From a virus: a stretch of DNA of 50,883 nt. This document shows, in pieces, positions 41,142 through 49,578 of this stretch. Position numbers and translations under genes: made by a program. How positions within the stretch are numbered: position 1 is the first letter of the stretch; every line of letters begins with the position of its first letter. The stretch covers positions 1 through 50,883 of the IMG/VR virus record IMGVR_UViG_3300042114_000121; one strand, written 5' to 3'. The notes under the pieces were generated by a model. It ran no database searches. It saw only the letters and a program-made list of their open reading frames with translations, and was not told where the DNA came from.

Positions 41142-41681
41142 ATCTTCTCCTTTATTTTTAAGATTGATTGCATCACCTTGAGAAGTTGCATTTAATCCGA
41201 CTCTAGCATTTGGATTTGCTGGATTTCCTGTAAAACTCCCTTCAAAAGGTTGCCACTTTGTAGCCCTAACAGTATATGACCCATCCTCTTCTTGTGTAAC
41301 TGTTTTTGATAATATATCAGCTCCAACACTAAGAGTTTTAATATGACCTTTTGCTACCTTTTTAAAGATAGACATAGCAAAGGCATCTTCTCCATCAAAT
41401 ACTGCATTTGCTTTTAATTTATTGTCTTCCAGCCTGACATCTGTATATGACCCAATAGGCAAAGAATTGTCGTTGTGATTCCAATAAACTGGTAATATTT
41501 CAGCTCTTGACATATCAACCGCTTCTTCACTATGTAATAATATTAAATTGTATCTGTCTCCGTCCCAGCTTACTCTCGTAACTGGTGTCTCATCAGATAA
41601 AACAACTGGAACAGTAAATGTTTCTTCATTTACTAGCTTTTTGTTTACCAAAAGCTCTAAATTTACTTTAAATTTATCCAT
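40728..41681 (-). CDS. Prohead protease fused to scaffold
   Basis: A 317-aa protein. The N-terminal ~165 residues are a phage serine protease: LPVYWNHNDNSLPIGSYTDV (catalytic His) and HIKTLSVGAD (catalytic Ser). The C-terminal part is helical and acidic (QVQELTVKLSNTSDSAIEKA) and ends in AGGGDENKKDPYEKQNLEMA, typical of scaffolds. The protease matures the procapsid and removes scaffold. A second start inside encodes the scaffold alone. Confidence 0.85.
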   Translation of the reverse strand: MDKFKVNLELLVNKKLVNEETFTVPVVLSDETPVTRVSWDGDRYNLILLHSEEAVDMSRAEILPVYWNHNDNSLPIGSYTDVRLEDNKLKANAVFDGEDAFAMSIFKKVAKGHIKTLSVGADILSKTVTQEEDGSYTVRATKWQPFEGSFTGNPANPNARVGLNATSQGDAINLKNKGEDMKLEDVVQFLSNATAEDKLAIKKALGADEEVQTLSNQVQELTVKLSNTSDSAIEKANESMKAVFDTVMSETFKNVKPEVIKQAVDTVKLSNDGTFNIVQFENVLLKSALATTAPAGGGDENKKDPYEKQNLEMAGKL

Positions 41682-41722
41682 ATTTTTCCTTTTCGTTTAT
41701 TATATCATATTTATTAAAAAAA

Positions 41723-41845
41723 CTAAATCATACTTGCATTATATACATCTGTCTTAGTAGCCAACTTAAATAATCGTTCTCTCTCATCGGGTTTTAGTGT
41801 TTGCAAAGCATTAACCAAACCTACAATATCATCTAGCTTAGTCAT
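41723..41845 (-). CDS. Small ORF in portal-protease gap, 40 aa
   Basis: MTKLDDIVGLVNALQTLKPD then ERERLFKLATKTDVYNASMI. There is no clear ribosome site, and the frame stays open upstream to 41900 without a start (NKISEVETKVNGLSNYNDTV), so this may be the remnant of a longer gene or an extension of the portal frame. It fills most of the 222-base gap. Confidence 0.4.
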   Translation of the reverse strand: MTKLDDIVGLVNALQTLKPDERERLFKLATKTDVYNASMI

Positions 41846-41903
41846 CGAAACAGTATCATTATAATTGCTTAAACCATTTACCTTAGTCTCTACTTCGCTT
41901 ATC

Positions 41904-43514
41904 TTATTTTAGTTGTTGTTCGTAAGCTTCAAGTGTAAGTTTTTCTTTTATCTTAGCTTCTGAAACATCTTCTTCTTTTGGAACATATTTTACATCTAAA
42001 ATAATATCATTGTTTTCGTTGAGTATAAACCTCATTCCGCTTTTTTTAGCCTTTGTATTTAGCTCTTCAAGCTTACTAAGAATAAGAACTAGCTCATCAG
42101 ATTTTTTAATTAAAGCTCTTGTATTGTTCTCTTGTATTTGGTCATAGTCGTTTCCAAGTTGAGCTGCGGCTTGATATTTGTCTATAACATCTTGAGCTTT
42201 ATTGATTTTTCTTGCATTTGCTGATTTAACTTCATCAAGTTCAGTTTTTGTACCAAGTGTTACTTTAAATTTGTAAAGATACTTATATTCATCTTGATAG
42301 AAGTCTTTTACTCCCCACTTTGAAGCATTTACTCTTATAAACCAGTTTATAATATCTACTAAAAGCAAGTGAATAAGATTGTCTTGAACTATTGAAAATC
42401 TTGTCTCATTCTCTTGTTTTTGTGCTTTTATAACTGAAAATACTGCATTCCCATCGCCTTTCAGAAGTGAAAGTGCTGAAATATTGTAGTTTGAAGCGAT
42501 AACACTTTGCTCATTTTTGATAAATGATTCGTAAACTGATTGTCTATTTCCTTGAGAAAGTCTTGTAAAATCATCTTCTTTATCTATATAAACAGTTGGG
42601 CTATTTTCTTGACTTTCTAATTGAAAACTATTTATTGTAAGTTGAGATGGGTTTGCTTGTGCAAATTTTTGTTTATAGTTTGCTACTTGTTTATCCATAT
42701 ATGGCTTAATCAAAGATGTCTTATGTACATTTTGTGTTTTAGCTGTTGCTTCTGCTGCCATAAGCTCAGTTTCTTTGTACTGCATAGTTTCTTGAACTGT
42801 ACCAATAATACCACTTAGGTTTGGGATACCTCTATATTGAGATATTCTAAGATGTGGGTCAAAATAAAGCGAAAATTGACCTTTTGGAAAATATTGTGAG
42901 TTTGTTTTTACTATATCCATAAATACATATATACCTACTGGCATACCGTACTCATCTATTTCAATACCACCTATAACTGCATTTTTCTTAACTTCATTTT
43001 TTGTTTTAAAGTATTCAACTTCTCTATCTTGAGTTGTATCTATCATTGAGGCTTCGATTATTTTAAATTTGTACCCGAACTTCCATTTTTCATTAAATAA
43101 GTGAACAACTAAAACTTCTCCATCAGCACCTTTTTCAGCCTTTACTATTTGTCTTAAACAGTTTGAAAAGTGAAACATACCCCTTGCTTCACAAAACTCT
43201 GCTTGTCTCCAAAGTTCAAAGTCTGCTTCTGCCTTTTCATTTAGTGTTTTTGCTTCCTCTACTGTCGTTGATGGTAATATAAATTGAACATCGGGTTTTG
43301 CTCCAACAACTCCTGCTTCAAATGCTAACTTTACTGACTGGATGATGTTTGTATTTGCATCCATATATCTTGCTTTGTCTACAAGATTTCTTGATTCGTT
43401 TAAAATAGTGTTTATGTTTTTATCTTCTGCTCCAGCACTAAGTGCTTTTGCTCCAAGATTAGAATTTACAAGATATGAAGATGCCGCTAAACTTAAGTGG
43501 TACGGATAATTCAT
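41904..43514 (-). CDS. Portal protein, lambda family
   Basis: A 536-aa protein following gpW. NTILNESRNLVDKARYMDAN near the start matches the lambda portal's R-x-L-x-R-N...; SVKLAFEAGVVGAKPDVQF follows; later helical segments include the portal stem region. It forms the dodecameric ring at the capsid vertex through which DNA is packaged by the terminase. Start overlaps the gpW stop. Confidence 0.82.
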   Translation of the reverse strand: MNYPYHLSLAASSYLVNSNLGAKALSAGAEDKNINTILNESRNLVDKARYMDANTNIIQSVKLAFEAGVVGAKPDVQFILPSTTVEEAKTLNEKAEADFELWRQAEFCEARGMFHFSNCLRQIVKAEKGADGEVLVVHLFNEKWKFGYKFKIIEASMIDTTQDREVEYFKTKNEVKKNAVIGGIEIDEYGMPVGIYVFMDIVKTNSQYFPKGQFSLYFDPHLRISQYRGIPNLSGIIGTVQETMQYKETELMAAEATAKTQNVHKTSLIKPYMDKQVANYKQKFAQANPSQLTINSFQLESQENSPTVYIDKEDDFTRLSQGNRQSVYESFIKNEQSVIASNYNISALSLLKGDGNAVFSVIKAQKQENETRFSIVQDNLIHLLLVDIINWFIRVNASKWGVKDFYQDEYKYLYKFKVTLGTKTELDEVKSANARKINKAQDVIDKYQAAAQLGNDYDQIQENNTRALIKKSDELVLILSKLEELNTKAKKSGMRFILNENNDIILDVKYVPKEEDVSEAKIKEKLTLEAYEQQLK

Positions 43515-43711
43515 AATGTTCCCTCCATTATGGTAAGTTGATTTTCAGCTTCTTCTTTCATTCGTTTTAGCATTTGTGTACTTGCTTTTTCAACTCGTGT
43601 ACTCCCTTGCTCGAACCGTACAACTCCACCAGAAGCAATAGATTCTAAATATGCTTTCTTTAATGCCACTATTTCATCTTTTTTGTCTTGTATTTCTGTC
43701 AAAGTTGCCAT
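43511..43711 (-). CDS. gpW-family head completion protein, 66 aa
   Basis: Two helices flank a beta hairpin (IVALKKAYLESIASGGVVRF; EKASTQMLKRMKEEAENQLT), matching size and pattern of lambda gpW, which completes the head between portal and tail. It lies directly before the portal, as in lambda. Confidence 0.8.
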   Translation of the reverse strand: MATLTEIQDKKDEIVALKKAYLESIASGGVVRFEQGSTRVEKASTQMLKRMKEEAENQLTIMEGTL

Positions 43712-43744
43712 TTTACTTCTTTTATTTTTTTAAATTGCCATATT

Positions 43745-44476
43745 CTAACATATATTTGTTTTAATTCTAGCAAAATCATCTTTTATTTTTTTGTAAACAT
43801 CTTTGTAATAAATATCTTGCTCTGAATACTTTACAATCATATCAGCAACTTTATCTTCCAAATCTTCTAACCTTACTAACATTCTTTTATCTAAAACATC
43901 TCTTGGATTAGCACCTTTTGGTAAATTAATATTTAAAATATCATAAATCAAAGTAGTGTAGTGATAATAATATTTTCCGTCATTGAATTTTTTTTCAGTT
44001 TCATATCTAAAATCAGTTACATATTTTTTTATAGTATCGGTTAGTTTTGTTCTAAAAACTTTTCCTTCATCTCTAAATTTTAACCAAAGATTATCTTCTG
44101 AATTTGTTATTGCTTGAAGTTTATCTTTTTCTACTGTGTGTATAAGCTTTTCAAAAAACTCTATAAACTTCACTCTATTTAAAAATGCTTCATCTCCGCT
44201 AAATTGTAAAGCTATCTGTTGAAAACCTTTAAAAGACAATAAATATCTAGGATAAGTCTTTCCTCTTTCATCTATATATTCACTTTTTTTAAAATATTCA
44301 TGAACTAAAGTTTGGCTACTCAATTTTGAGTTACCAAATCTATCTATTTCATTTTCTATACTTCTCAAAACATTTGCATGTCTTTTATCAAATTGTTTAG
44401 CTAATTCTCTGCTATCGCAATAAACTTTCCCGTTTGTCAAACTTAGACTTAAGCCATCTTGTTTTACAATACTCAT
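43745..44476 (-). CDS. Rha-family regulatory protein (third copy)
   Basis: A 243-aa protein: KVYCDSRELAKQFDKRHANV then LRSIENEI and YLLSFKGFQQIALQFSGDEA give a Rha-type DNA-binding half. The C-terminal half (GKVFRTKLTDTIKKYVTDFR; YHYTTLIYDILNINLPKG) is different from the other two Rha proteins. It is inserted in the head genes between terminase and gpW with its own promoter, as morons are. Confidence 0.78.
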   Translation of the reverse strand: MSIVKQDGLSLSLTNGKVYCDSRELAKQFDKRHANVLRSIENEIDRFGNSKLSSQTLVHEYFKKSEYIDERGKTYPRYLLSFKGFQQIALQFSGDEAFLNRVKFIEFFEKLIHTVEKDKLQAITNSEDNLWLKFRDEGKVFRTKLTDTIKKYVTDFRYETEKKFNDGKYYYHYTTLIYDILNINLPKGANPRDVLDKRMLVRLEDLEDKVADMIVKYSEQDIYYKDVYKKIKDDFARIKTNIC

Positions 44477-44529
44477 AACATTATCCTTTGTATTAATTTA
44501 CACCATCGCTAAATGGATAATGTAATTGT

Positions 44530-44559
44530 ATCATAGTTTCTTTTAAAGTGTAATTACAA
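44530..44559 (-). promoter_or_regulatory. Promoter with inverted repeat for third Rha gene
   Basis: On the minus strand TTGTAA (44559-44554), 18 bases, TATGAT (44535-44530). Arms TGTAATT (44521-44527) and AATTACA (44552-44558) flank it, a likely operator. AATTGTATCA inside also occurs at 48916-48925 in the early promoter region. Confidence 0.55.
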
Positions 44560-44566
44560 TATCTTA

Positions 44567-46627
44567 TTAAAAATAATCTTTTCTTGCAAATCCTGAACTA
44601 TAACTTTCACTTGCATTTCTATGTTCCATCTGTCTTAGTTCTTGTGCTGTTAGTTTTCTTGGTTGTTGAGCTAAAGCACCTTTTCTCATATCCCAAACCG
44701 TAACAGATTGTACAAATGTATCCCAGTAGTCATTTCTTATTCCACTTTCTCTTTTAATCCACGATTCATAATCGTCCATTTTTCCTGTTGTCTGGTCAAT
44801 TTTGTATGTTTTTATCTCCGATGATAACATTCTTTCTAAATCTGTTCTTATTGATTTTAGTCCAGCCTCTTCTCTTTCGGTTGCTAGTCTTTGTGCTTTT
44901 TGTGTGATTGAAAGTATCTTTTCTTTATAAAACATAGCCTTTTCGTATTTGTCTTCACCAGATTCTGCTTTTGCTTTTTCTATACCTCTTATAATTAGGT
45001 TGTGAGCTTCATCTTTTGCCATAAGGTTATTCACTTTTATGACCTTGATAGTGTTGCTGTCTGTTGGGTGTCTTCCCATCGCATAAAGTGTTGACATCTT
45101 TGGTTTTACACCCGATACACCCTCTGTAGCATAAATATAATCAAGCCTTCCTTCCTCTTCAACCACTCTTATTATCCACTGGTCAACTTCTTTAGTTCGC
45201 TCTTTTATACCCATCCTGTCAACAGTAACTACATTTATATCTTTTATTTCCCCTTCCGTAGTGATAAGCATTTGTTTTCTAATAGTATCAAGCTCATCAA
45301 AACTTTCAGCTCTACCATAGTCAACAATATGAGGATTTGAGCCATATCTCCAAGCTGTGAGAGTCCAATAAAAGTGGTCTTTTTGGGTATCTATATTTAG
45401 ATACACTTCATAAGTATCATCTGGCAATTCTCTATCTTCTAGTTTATTACATAAAAGTAAAATATCATTTTTCTTTAAAACCTCTTTTGCTGTTGGCTCG
45501 TATGCTTCGTTGTAATATCCCTCCCAAAGCTTTTCTAACAGGTTTTGTCTTTCGGCTGTGTCTTTCTCAAGATTTGCTTTTAAAATAGCTCTTGCCATAG
45601 TTTTAAATGGAACGAAAAAAGATAAAAAAGAGTTTGCTGAAAATCCAACAGTTACTGGGTCAATCAACTTACCTTTTACTATCCAATCTATATTCCCACT
45701 TAAAATTTGGCTGTTTTTTTGCTCTTCTGTTATAGGAGCATCACAAGAGTTACAGGCATAATAAGCATTTTCACAAGCATAAGGCACATACTCTTCAAAT
45801 ATCTTATCTTCTGTAAAATCTTCATCAGAATACTCCATTAGCTCTTTATACTCTTTTTCAGTAGTTATTCTAAATTGAGAGTGGTGTGTTTCCACTAGTG
45901 TTCCACAATGAGGGCATACGATACCTAAATAATTTTTCTGTTCGCAAGTATTAAAACCTTGAGTGATTGTCCCATTTTTTTTCTTTTTTGTTGAAGCAAC
46001 TAAAAGTTTAGCACCAACCTTGATAAATGTTTTTGCTCTCTCCCAGAGTGGAGTAATCGCTGACATTCCAGCCATCTCATCTACTTCATCACAGATGATT
46101 ATTTTCGCCGAAAGTCCTTTTTTATCCATATCAACTTTAGAACCAATCAACTTAGTCATTGAGCCTTGATGTCTAATCTCGCCTTTTTTATCGGAGTTCC
46201 TACTTTCTTCAATTCTCGTTTCCTCTATGACTTCCGCTATCTCTGGGCTTTCTTTTACTAGTGAGTTTACTTTTTCTTGCTGATATGTAGAGATAGAGTC
46301 TTTTATTGGTATCATCCAAACACAAGATTTTGCATCAATCTTAGCATTTTTGGCAAATACGATAAATAAGAAAAGAGTTTTTGCCATTTGAGAAGCAAAC
46401 ATAAGATAAATCTCTTGAACTTTTGGATTATCAGCCATCTCCATGGGTTTAATTAAGTGTGGAGATTTTGCAAAAGAAACTAATCTTCCTGCATCAAAAG
46501 CATTATTTTTTGGAAGATGTATATATTTTTCAGCAAAATCTTTGTGTGTCATAGGACTTACCCACTTCAATAATCTTTTAAATATGGTTAGATTTTCTTT
46601 TATATCTTCTCTTCTTTGGTCTGTCAA
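44567..46627 (-). CDS. Terminase large subunit (GpA family)
   Basis: A 686-aa protein of the lambda gpA family. The N-terminal ATPase has YLMFASQMAKTLFLFIVF (Walker A region with Gln-x-x-Lys-Thr), IIICDEVDEM (Walker B) and STKKKKNGTITQGF. Zinc-type cysteines CPHCG and CNSCD occur in the middle; the C-terminal nuclease has VYLNIDTQKDHFYWTLTAWR. It packages DNA through the portal and cuts concatemers; GpA enzymes usually act at cos sites. Confidence 0.93.
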   Translation of the reverse strand: MTDQRREDIKENLTIFKRLLKWVSPMTHKDFAEKYIHLPKNNAFDAGRLVSFAKSPHLIKPMEMADNPKVQEIYLMFASQMAKTLFLFIVFAKNAKIDAKSCVWMIPIKDSISTYQQEKVNSLVKESPEIAEVIEETRIEESRNSDKKGEIRHQGSMTKLIGSKVDMDKKGLSAKIIICDEVDEMAGMSAITPLWERAKTFIKVGAKLLVASTKKKKNGTITQGFNTCEQKNYLGIVCPHCGTLVETHHSQFRITTEKEYKELMEYSDEDFTEDKIFEEYVPYACENAYYACNSCDAPITEEQKNSQILSGNIDWIVKGKLIDPVTVGFSANSFLSFFVPFKTMARAILKANLEKDTAERQNLLEKLWEGYYNEAYEPTAKEVLKKNDILLLCNKLEDRELPDDTYEVYLNIDTQKDHFYWTLTAWRYGSNPHIVDYGRAESFDELDTIRKQMLITTEGEIKDINVVTVDRMGIKERTKEVDQWIIRVVEEEGRLDYIYATEGVSGVKPKMSTLYAMGRHPTDSNTIKVIKVNNLMAKDEAHNLIIRGIEKAKAESGEDKYEKAMFYKEKILSITQKAQRLATEREEAGLKSIRTDLERMLSSEIKTYKIDQTTGKMDDYESWIKRESGIRNDYWDTFVQSVTVWDMRKGALAQQPRKLTAQELRQMEHRNASESYSSGFARKDYF

Positions 46628-46638
46628 AATTTACCTTT

Positions 46639-46998
46639 CTATATTTCTTGAAAACTTATTTCTTTTCCATAGATGGAGAGAAACCACTTAACTTTTACAG
46701 AATACACATCTGTTTTAAATCCCTTCACATCTTCAACTACAGTCTTTCCATCTTCTATATATCTAAAATCAGCTATGTATTTTACACTCTTAAAAGTCTT
46801 CCCGTTGTGTCGTATAGCTTCACTCAAGAGATACTCTGGCTGTGTCACTAGGTCAGATATTTTTCCTGAACTTAAAAGTATGTATAGATAATCAAATCGC
46901 TTAGCCTCTTTTATGCTATCAAACTCAACTATTTTTTTACCAAGCACTCGTGATACTTTTTTGTTTCCGTATTTGTTATAAATCACTTGTTCATCCAA
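46639..46998 (-). CDS. DUF1064 nuclease-like protein, 119 aa
   Basis: EFDSIKEAKRFDYLYILLSS then GKISDLVTQPEYLL, KYIADFRYIEDGKTVVEDVK and GFKTDVYSVKVKWF match DUF1064. The family has a PD-(D/E)XK-like core (Glu, Asp, Glu-x-Lys visible). Such genes are common beside terminases, where they may resolve branched DNA before packaging. Confidence 0.85.
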   Translation of the reverse strand: MDEQVIYNKYGNKKVSRVLGKKIVEFDSIKEAKRFDYLYILLSSGKISDLVTQPEYLLSEAIRHNGKTFKSVKYIADFRYIEDGKTVVEDVKGFKTDVYSVKVKWFLSIYGKEISFQEI

Positions 46999-47192
46999 CC
47001 ATTCGATTTGTTTTTTAACTGATTTTCTAAATCAACTATGTAATTTTGGGCTTTAGCTAACTTGTCCCGTAACTCACGACTATCTTTTTCAAAGCCTTCA
47101 TATATCTTGTCTATAGTTCTAAGTTGATGTGATAATGAAACTTGACCGTAACCAAATTTTATTTTGTCTTTTGCTTCATCTCTTGTTATCAC
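46983..47192 (-). CDS. Hypothetical coiled-coil protein, 69 aa
   Basis: GTG start. TRDEAKDKIKFGYGQVSLSH then TIDKIYEGFEKDSRELRDKL and KAQNYIVDLENQLKN. The N-terminal half resembles the interrupted gene at 16879. It overlaps both neighbours slightly. Confidence 0.6.
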   Translation of the reverse strand: MITRDEAKDKIKFGYGQVSLSHQLRTIDKIYEGFEKDSRELRDKLAKAQNYIVDLENQLKNKSNGWMNK

Positions 47193-47344
47193 ATATTATT
47201 CCTTATCCAAATATCAATTTCATCCTCTGTTATATCAACAAAAGTATTTTCAAGTCTTAAATCCAATATCATAGCTTCAAAATCACTAAGCTCTATATCT
47301 TTTGAATACTCAGTTAGAATATCAATAATTTCTTCTAGTCTCAT
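47189..47344 (-). CDS. Hypothetical acidic protein, 51 aa
   Basis: MRLEEIIDILTEYSKDIELS... ending DITEDEIDIWIRNNM. Its stop overlaps the next GTG and its ATG overlaps the previous stop (TAATG), so translation is coupled. Function unknown. Confidence 0.6.
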   Translation of the reverse strand: MRLEEIIDILTEYSKDIELSDFEAMILDLRLENTFVDITEDEIDIWIRNNM

Positions 47345-47496
47345 TACTTTTCTCCTCTATGAATTAAAACTCCAATATACCATCCACTCATAGGATGTAT
47401 CAAAAACTTATCTAACAAAAATCCTTCTTCCACATGGTTGTTTAGCTTTTCAGTAAAATCTTGTGCATCTATTGCTGTTATCGTTTTGTATCTCAT
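47344..47496 (-). CDS. DUF1737-like protein, 50 aa
   Basis: MRYKTITAIDAQDFTEKLNN then HVEEGFLLDKFLIHP: a short protein like DUF1737 (K-Y-x-V...L-N...GW). AAGGAATATTATG provides the start. Function unknown. Confidence 0.6.
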   Translation of the reverse strand: MRYKTITAIDAQDFTEKLNNHVEEGFLLDKFLIHPMSGWYIGVLIHRGEK

Positions 47497-47505
47497 AATA
47501 TTCCT

Positions 47506-48228
47506 TTAAATTGATTTTTCTACTTTTTGAATAAGCTCTTTTAAAAAACTTATTGCATCTTTTTTATTTTTTGATGTTCTTTTTAGCATTGTTTTTTCTA
47601 TATCATCATACATTTCTAAGAACTCATCATCTGCTGAATCTAAAAGTATTTTCTGTATTTTTTCTTTATCTTCTTTATTACAAAAATCTAATTCTACAAG
47701 CTTATCTGCTTGATAAATTGGAAGCTGGTCTCTTATCGCTATTAGTTTGTTTTTTATTTGTGACATAACTTCTGACAATAAAATATCTAACTCCCTTGTT
47801 TCCACCCATTGTCTTTTTTTAACTGCTAGTTCGTGTTTCTTTTTTGATACATCCTCGGCTGATTTTAAAATATCTAAAAATCTTTCTCCCATTGGGTGGA
47901 AAGTAAGCATTTCTAAATCTTCTGGGTTCTCTATATTTAGTTGCGATAAATTTCTCCCATCTGGCAATGTTATGTCGTCTGCAGTTTCACTATCATTTTT
48001 GTTCGTTGTGTGTTTGTTTTTGCTATGTTTTTCATTTAGGTGTATTTTTTTTAAATGTATTGTCTCAATTAAATCATAATATTTTTTCTTTTCATTTGGA
48101 ACTACAACTTCATTAAGCCAGTTTTTTGTCCACCCTGTAATTGTTGGTGGCTTTACATTAAAAAACTCACATAGTCCTGATGTTGAGATTAATAACTTGC
48201 TATTGAGTATTACTGCTTCGTGCTTCAT
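47506..48228 (-). CDS. Terminase small subunit (Nu1-like)
   Basis: A 240-aa protein with an N-terminal winged helix (ISTSGLCEFFNVKPPTITGW), a charged linker, and a C-terminal helical domain (ELAVKKRQWVETRELDILLS; IAIRDQLPIYQADKLVELDF) as in phage Nu1-type small terminases. It recognises the packaging start site and recruits the large subunit. The long linker (KHSKNKHTTNKNDSETADDI) is unlike lambda Nu1. Confidence 0.85.
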   Translation of the reverse strand: MKHEAVILNSKLLISTSGLCEFFNVKPPTITGWTKNWLNEVVVPNEKKKYYDLIETIHLKKIHLNEKHSKNKHTTNKNDSETADDITLPDGRNLSQLNIENPEDLEMLTFHPMGERFLDILKSAEDVSKKKHELAVKKRQWVETRELDILLSEVMSQIKNKLIAIRDQLPIYQADKLVELDFCNKEDKEKIQKILLDSADDEFLEMYDDIEKTMLKRTSKNKKDAISFLKELIQKVEKSI

Positions 48229-48464
48229 TTATTTTTTATTGCCTTTATTGGCTCAATTATTGATATTAACTCATCAATTGATAATTTGCTTCTTTTTATA
48301 TAAATTCCAATTAATAATATCTCGTACCATAGCTTATTCCTTGGCTTCCTCCAAGTTTCGTAAATCGTAGATTGTTTTCTTTCTAGCTCGTTTGCTATTT
48401 CACTCGGCTTTAATCGTAACTTTGATTCAAGTTCTTTAAAATCATTATTTGACATCGAAGTCAC
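48225..48464 (-). CDS. Small helix-turn-helix protein, 79 aa
   Basis: LRLKPSEIANELERKQSTIY then ETWRKPRNKLWYEILLIGIY shows an HTH. It is the first gene of the leftward late block, next to the divergent control region, and its stop overlaps the terminase small subunit start. It may regulate late transcription or act with the terminase. Confidence 0.65.
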   Translation of the reverse strand: MTSMSNNDFKELESKLRLKPSEIANELERKQSTIYETWRKPRNKLWYEILLIGIYIKRSKLSIDELISIIEPIKAIKNK

Positions 48465-48976
48465 TCCTTGTTTTTAGAATAAAATTATCGCTTTATTTTT
48501 ATTAAAATAACATTAAATTTTACGATATATCGAACCATTGTATAACTAGCTTTAAAATACACATTTTTTTATCATATATTGGCATTCCAATATGTCGTAT
48601 TTTTTTTATAATTTGTTATTTCGATGTTGTAAAAAAAATCTATTCACAAAAAACTCACAGGGGACTCCACACCCCTTAAGCAAATACAGTTTTATAGAGT
48701 ACCTTGAAGCCCCACCGTTAAGCCATTCTAAAAATAATTTCATAATAAATAGTTATATCTTACATAATATGATTATGATAACCGTTATTAATATAATATT
48801 TGTATAAAAGGCTCCACAAATGCTTATAAATAGTGCTCCAGCGATAAAATTCTATTTCACAAATTAATTTCATTTCGACTTAATTTTAATAATTGTTTAA
48901 GTTTGTTTTGTATACAATTGTATCACTTAAAAGGTATTTAAAGCATCTTTTAAAAAATAAAAACAAAAGGATAAAA
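48465..48976. promoter_or_regulatory. Divergent control region with operators and possible cos site
   Basis: A 512-bp gap without convincing genes. It has palindromes CGATATATCG (48523-48532) and ATATTGG-CATT-CCAATAT (48576-48593), a locally GC-rich stretch with AGGGGACTCCACACCCCT (48658-48675), and overlapping palindromes TTGTATACAA and ATACAATTGTAT (48909-48923) near a likely rightward promoter. The 71-codon frame at 48592 has no ribosome site or protein-like composition. The GC-rich island upstream of the terminase genes is where a lambda-type cos would lie. Confidence 0.6.
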
Positions 48977-49309
48977 ATGAAAAAGTTTAAAACTTTATCA
49001 AAAATTGTAAAAGAAATTGAAACGGCTAGTTTGTTTGAGATTGAACAGTCTTTAAACAGTGAAGAGATACTTAATGTGTGTAAAGAGTATAAATTTCCTA
49101 TGTGTACCAGTATTTATAATCGTACTCTATTAGATAGAGATGCTACAACATTTGGGACGATAGCTAACAATAAATCTATTTTTTGGTATGAAAACAGAGA
49201 CGGCGGGGTAAAAATCTACTGTATTAATGATGGGATTTTGGAGTCAAAAAGTATTAAATTAGTTGATACCTATAAAAGAATGTTAAAACTTTTTAACAAT
49301 CTTAAATAA
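48977..49309 (+). CDS. First rightward early gene, 110 aa
   Basis: ATG at 48977 follows AAAAGGATAAAA; an in-frame ATG at 48893 lies in the promoter region. The protein has FKTLSKIVKEIETASLFEIE and GTIANNKSIFWYENRDGGVK. No family recognised. As the first gene of the early operon it may act on the host at once after entry. Confidence 0.65.
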   Translation: MKKFKTLSKIVKEIETASLFEIEQSLNSEEILNVCKEYKFPMCTSIYNRTLLDRDATTFGTIANNKSIFWYENRDGGVKIYCINDGILESKSIKLVDTYKRMLKLFNNLK

Positions 49310-49342
49310 ATCACTACTAAAAAAACAAAAAGGGAAAGAAAT

Positions 49343-49367
49343 GGAAGTAGATATCTTTATCTATTCC
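49343..49367 (+). ncRNA. Conserved leader hairpin, copy 1
   Basis: GGAAGTAGATA pairs with TATCTATTCC (one bulge). A related hairpin with compensating changes lies at 50661-50684; both are followed by a similar ~65-base leader with two smaller conserved hairpins before the 48-aa gene. Confidence 0.5.
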
Positions 49368-49431
49368 ATAAAGTAATCGTTAAAGGTTACTTAGACTCTT
49401 TGAAGTCGTACAAAAAAATAAGGGGCGTACA

Positions 49432-49578
49432 ATGTATAAATTAAAATATAGAGATACAAATAATGGTATCAATAGGGCGGTCTTTAGTGACTTGATAGAA
49501 ATGAATATATTTTTATTGATCAATCAAATAACTATTTTTATAGCTGTTAAAATAAAGGGGATAGATAATGAAAAATAA
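49432..49578 (+). CDS. Small protein, 48 aa
   Basis: MYKLKYRDTNNGINRAVFSD then a hydrophobic second half (LIEMNIFLLINQITIFIAV) suggesting a membrane or amphipathic helix. AAGGGG precedes the ATG. It overlaps the next gene by 11 bases. A near-identical copy starts at 50749. Confidence 0.55.
   Translation: MYKLKYRDTNNGINRAVFSDLIEMNIFLLINQITIFIAVKIKGIDNEK

Noticed and set aside
48592-48807. 71-codon rightward frame in the control region
   Set aside because: No ribosome site and a composition unlike the neighbouring proteins; overlaps operators and the GC-rich island.
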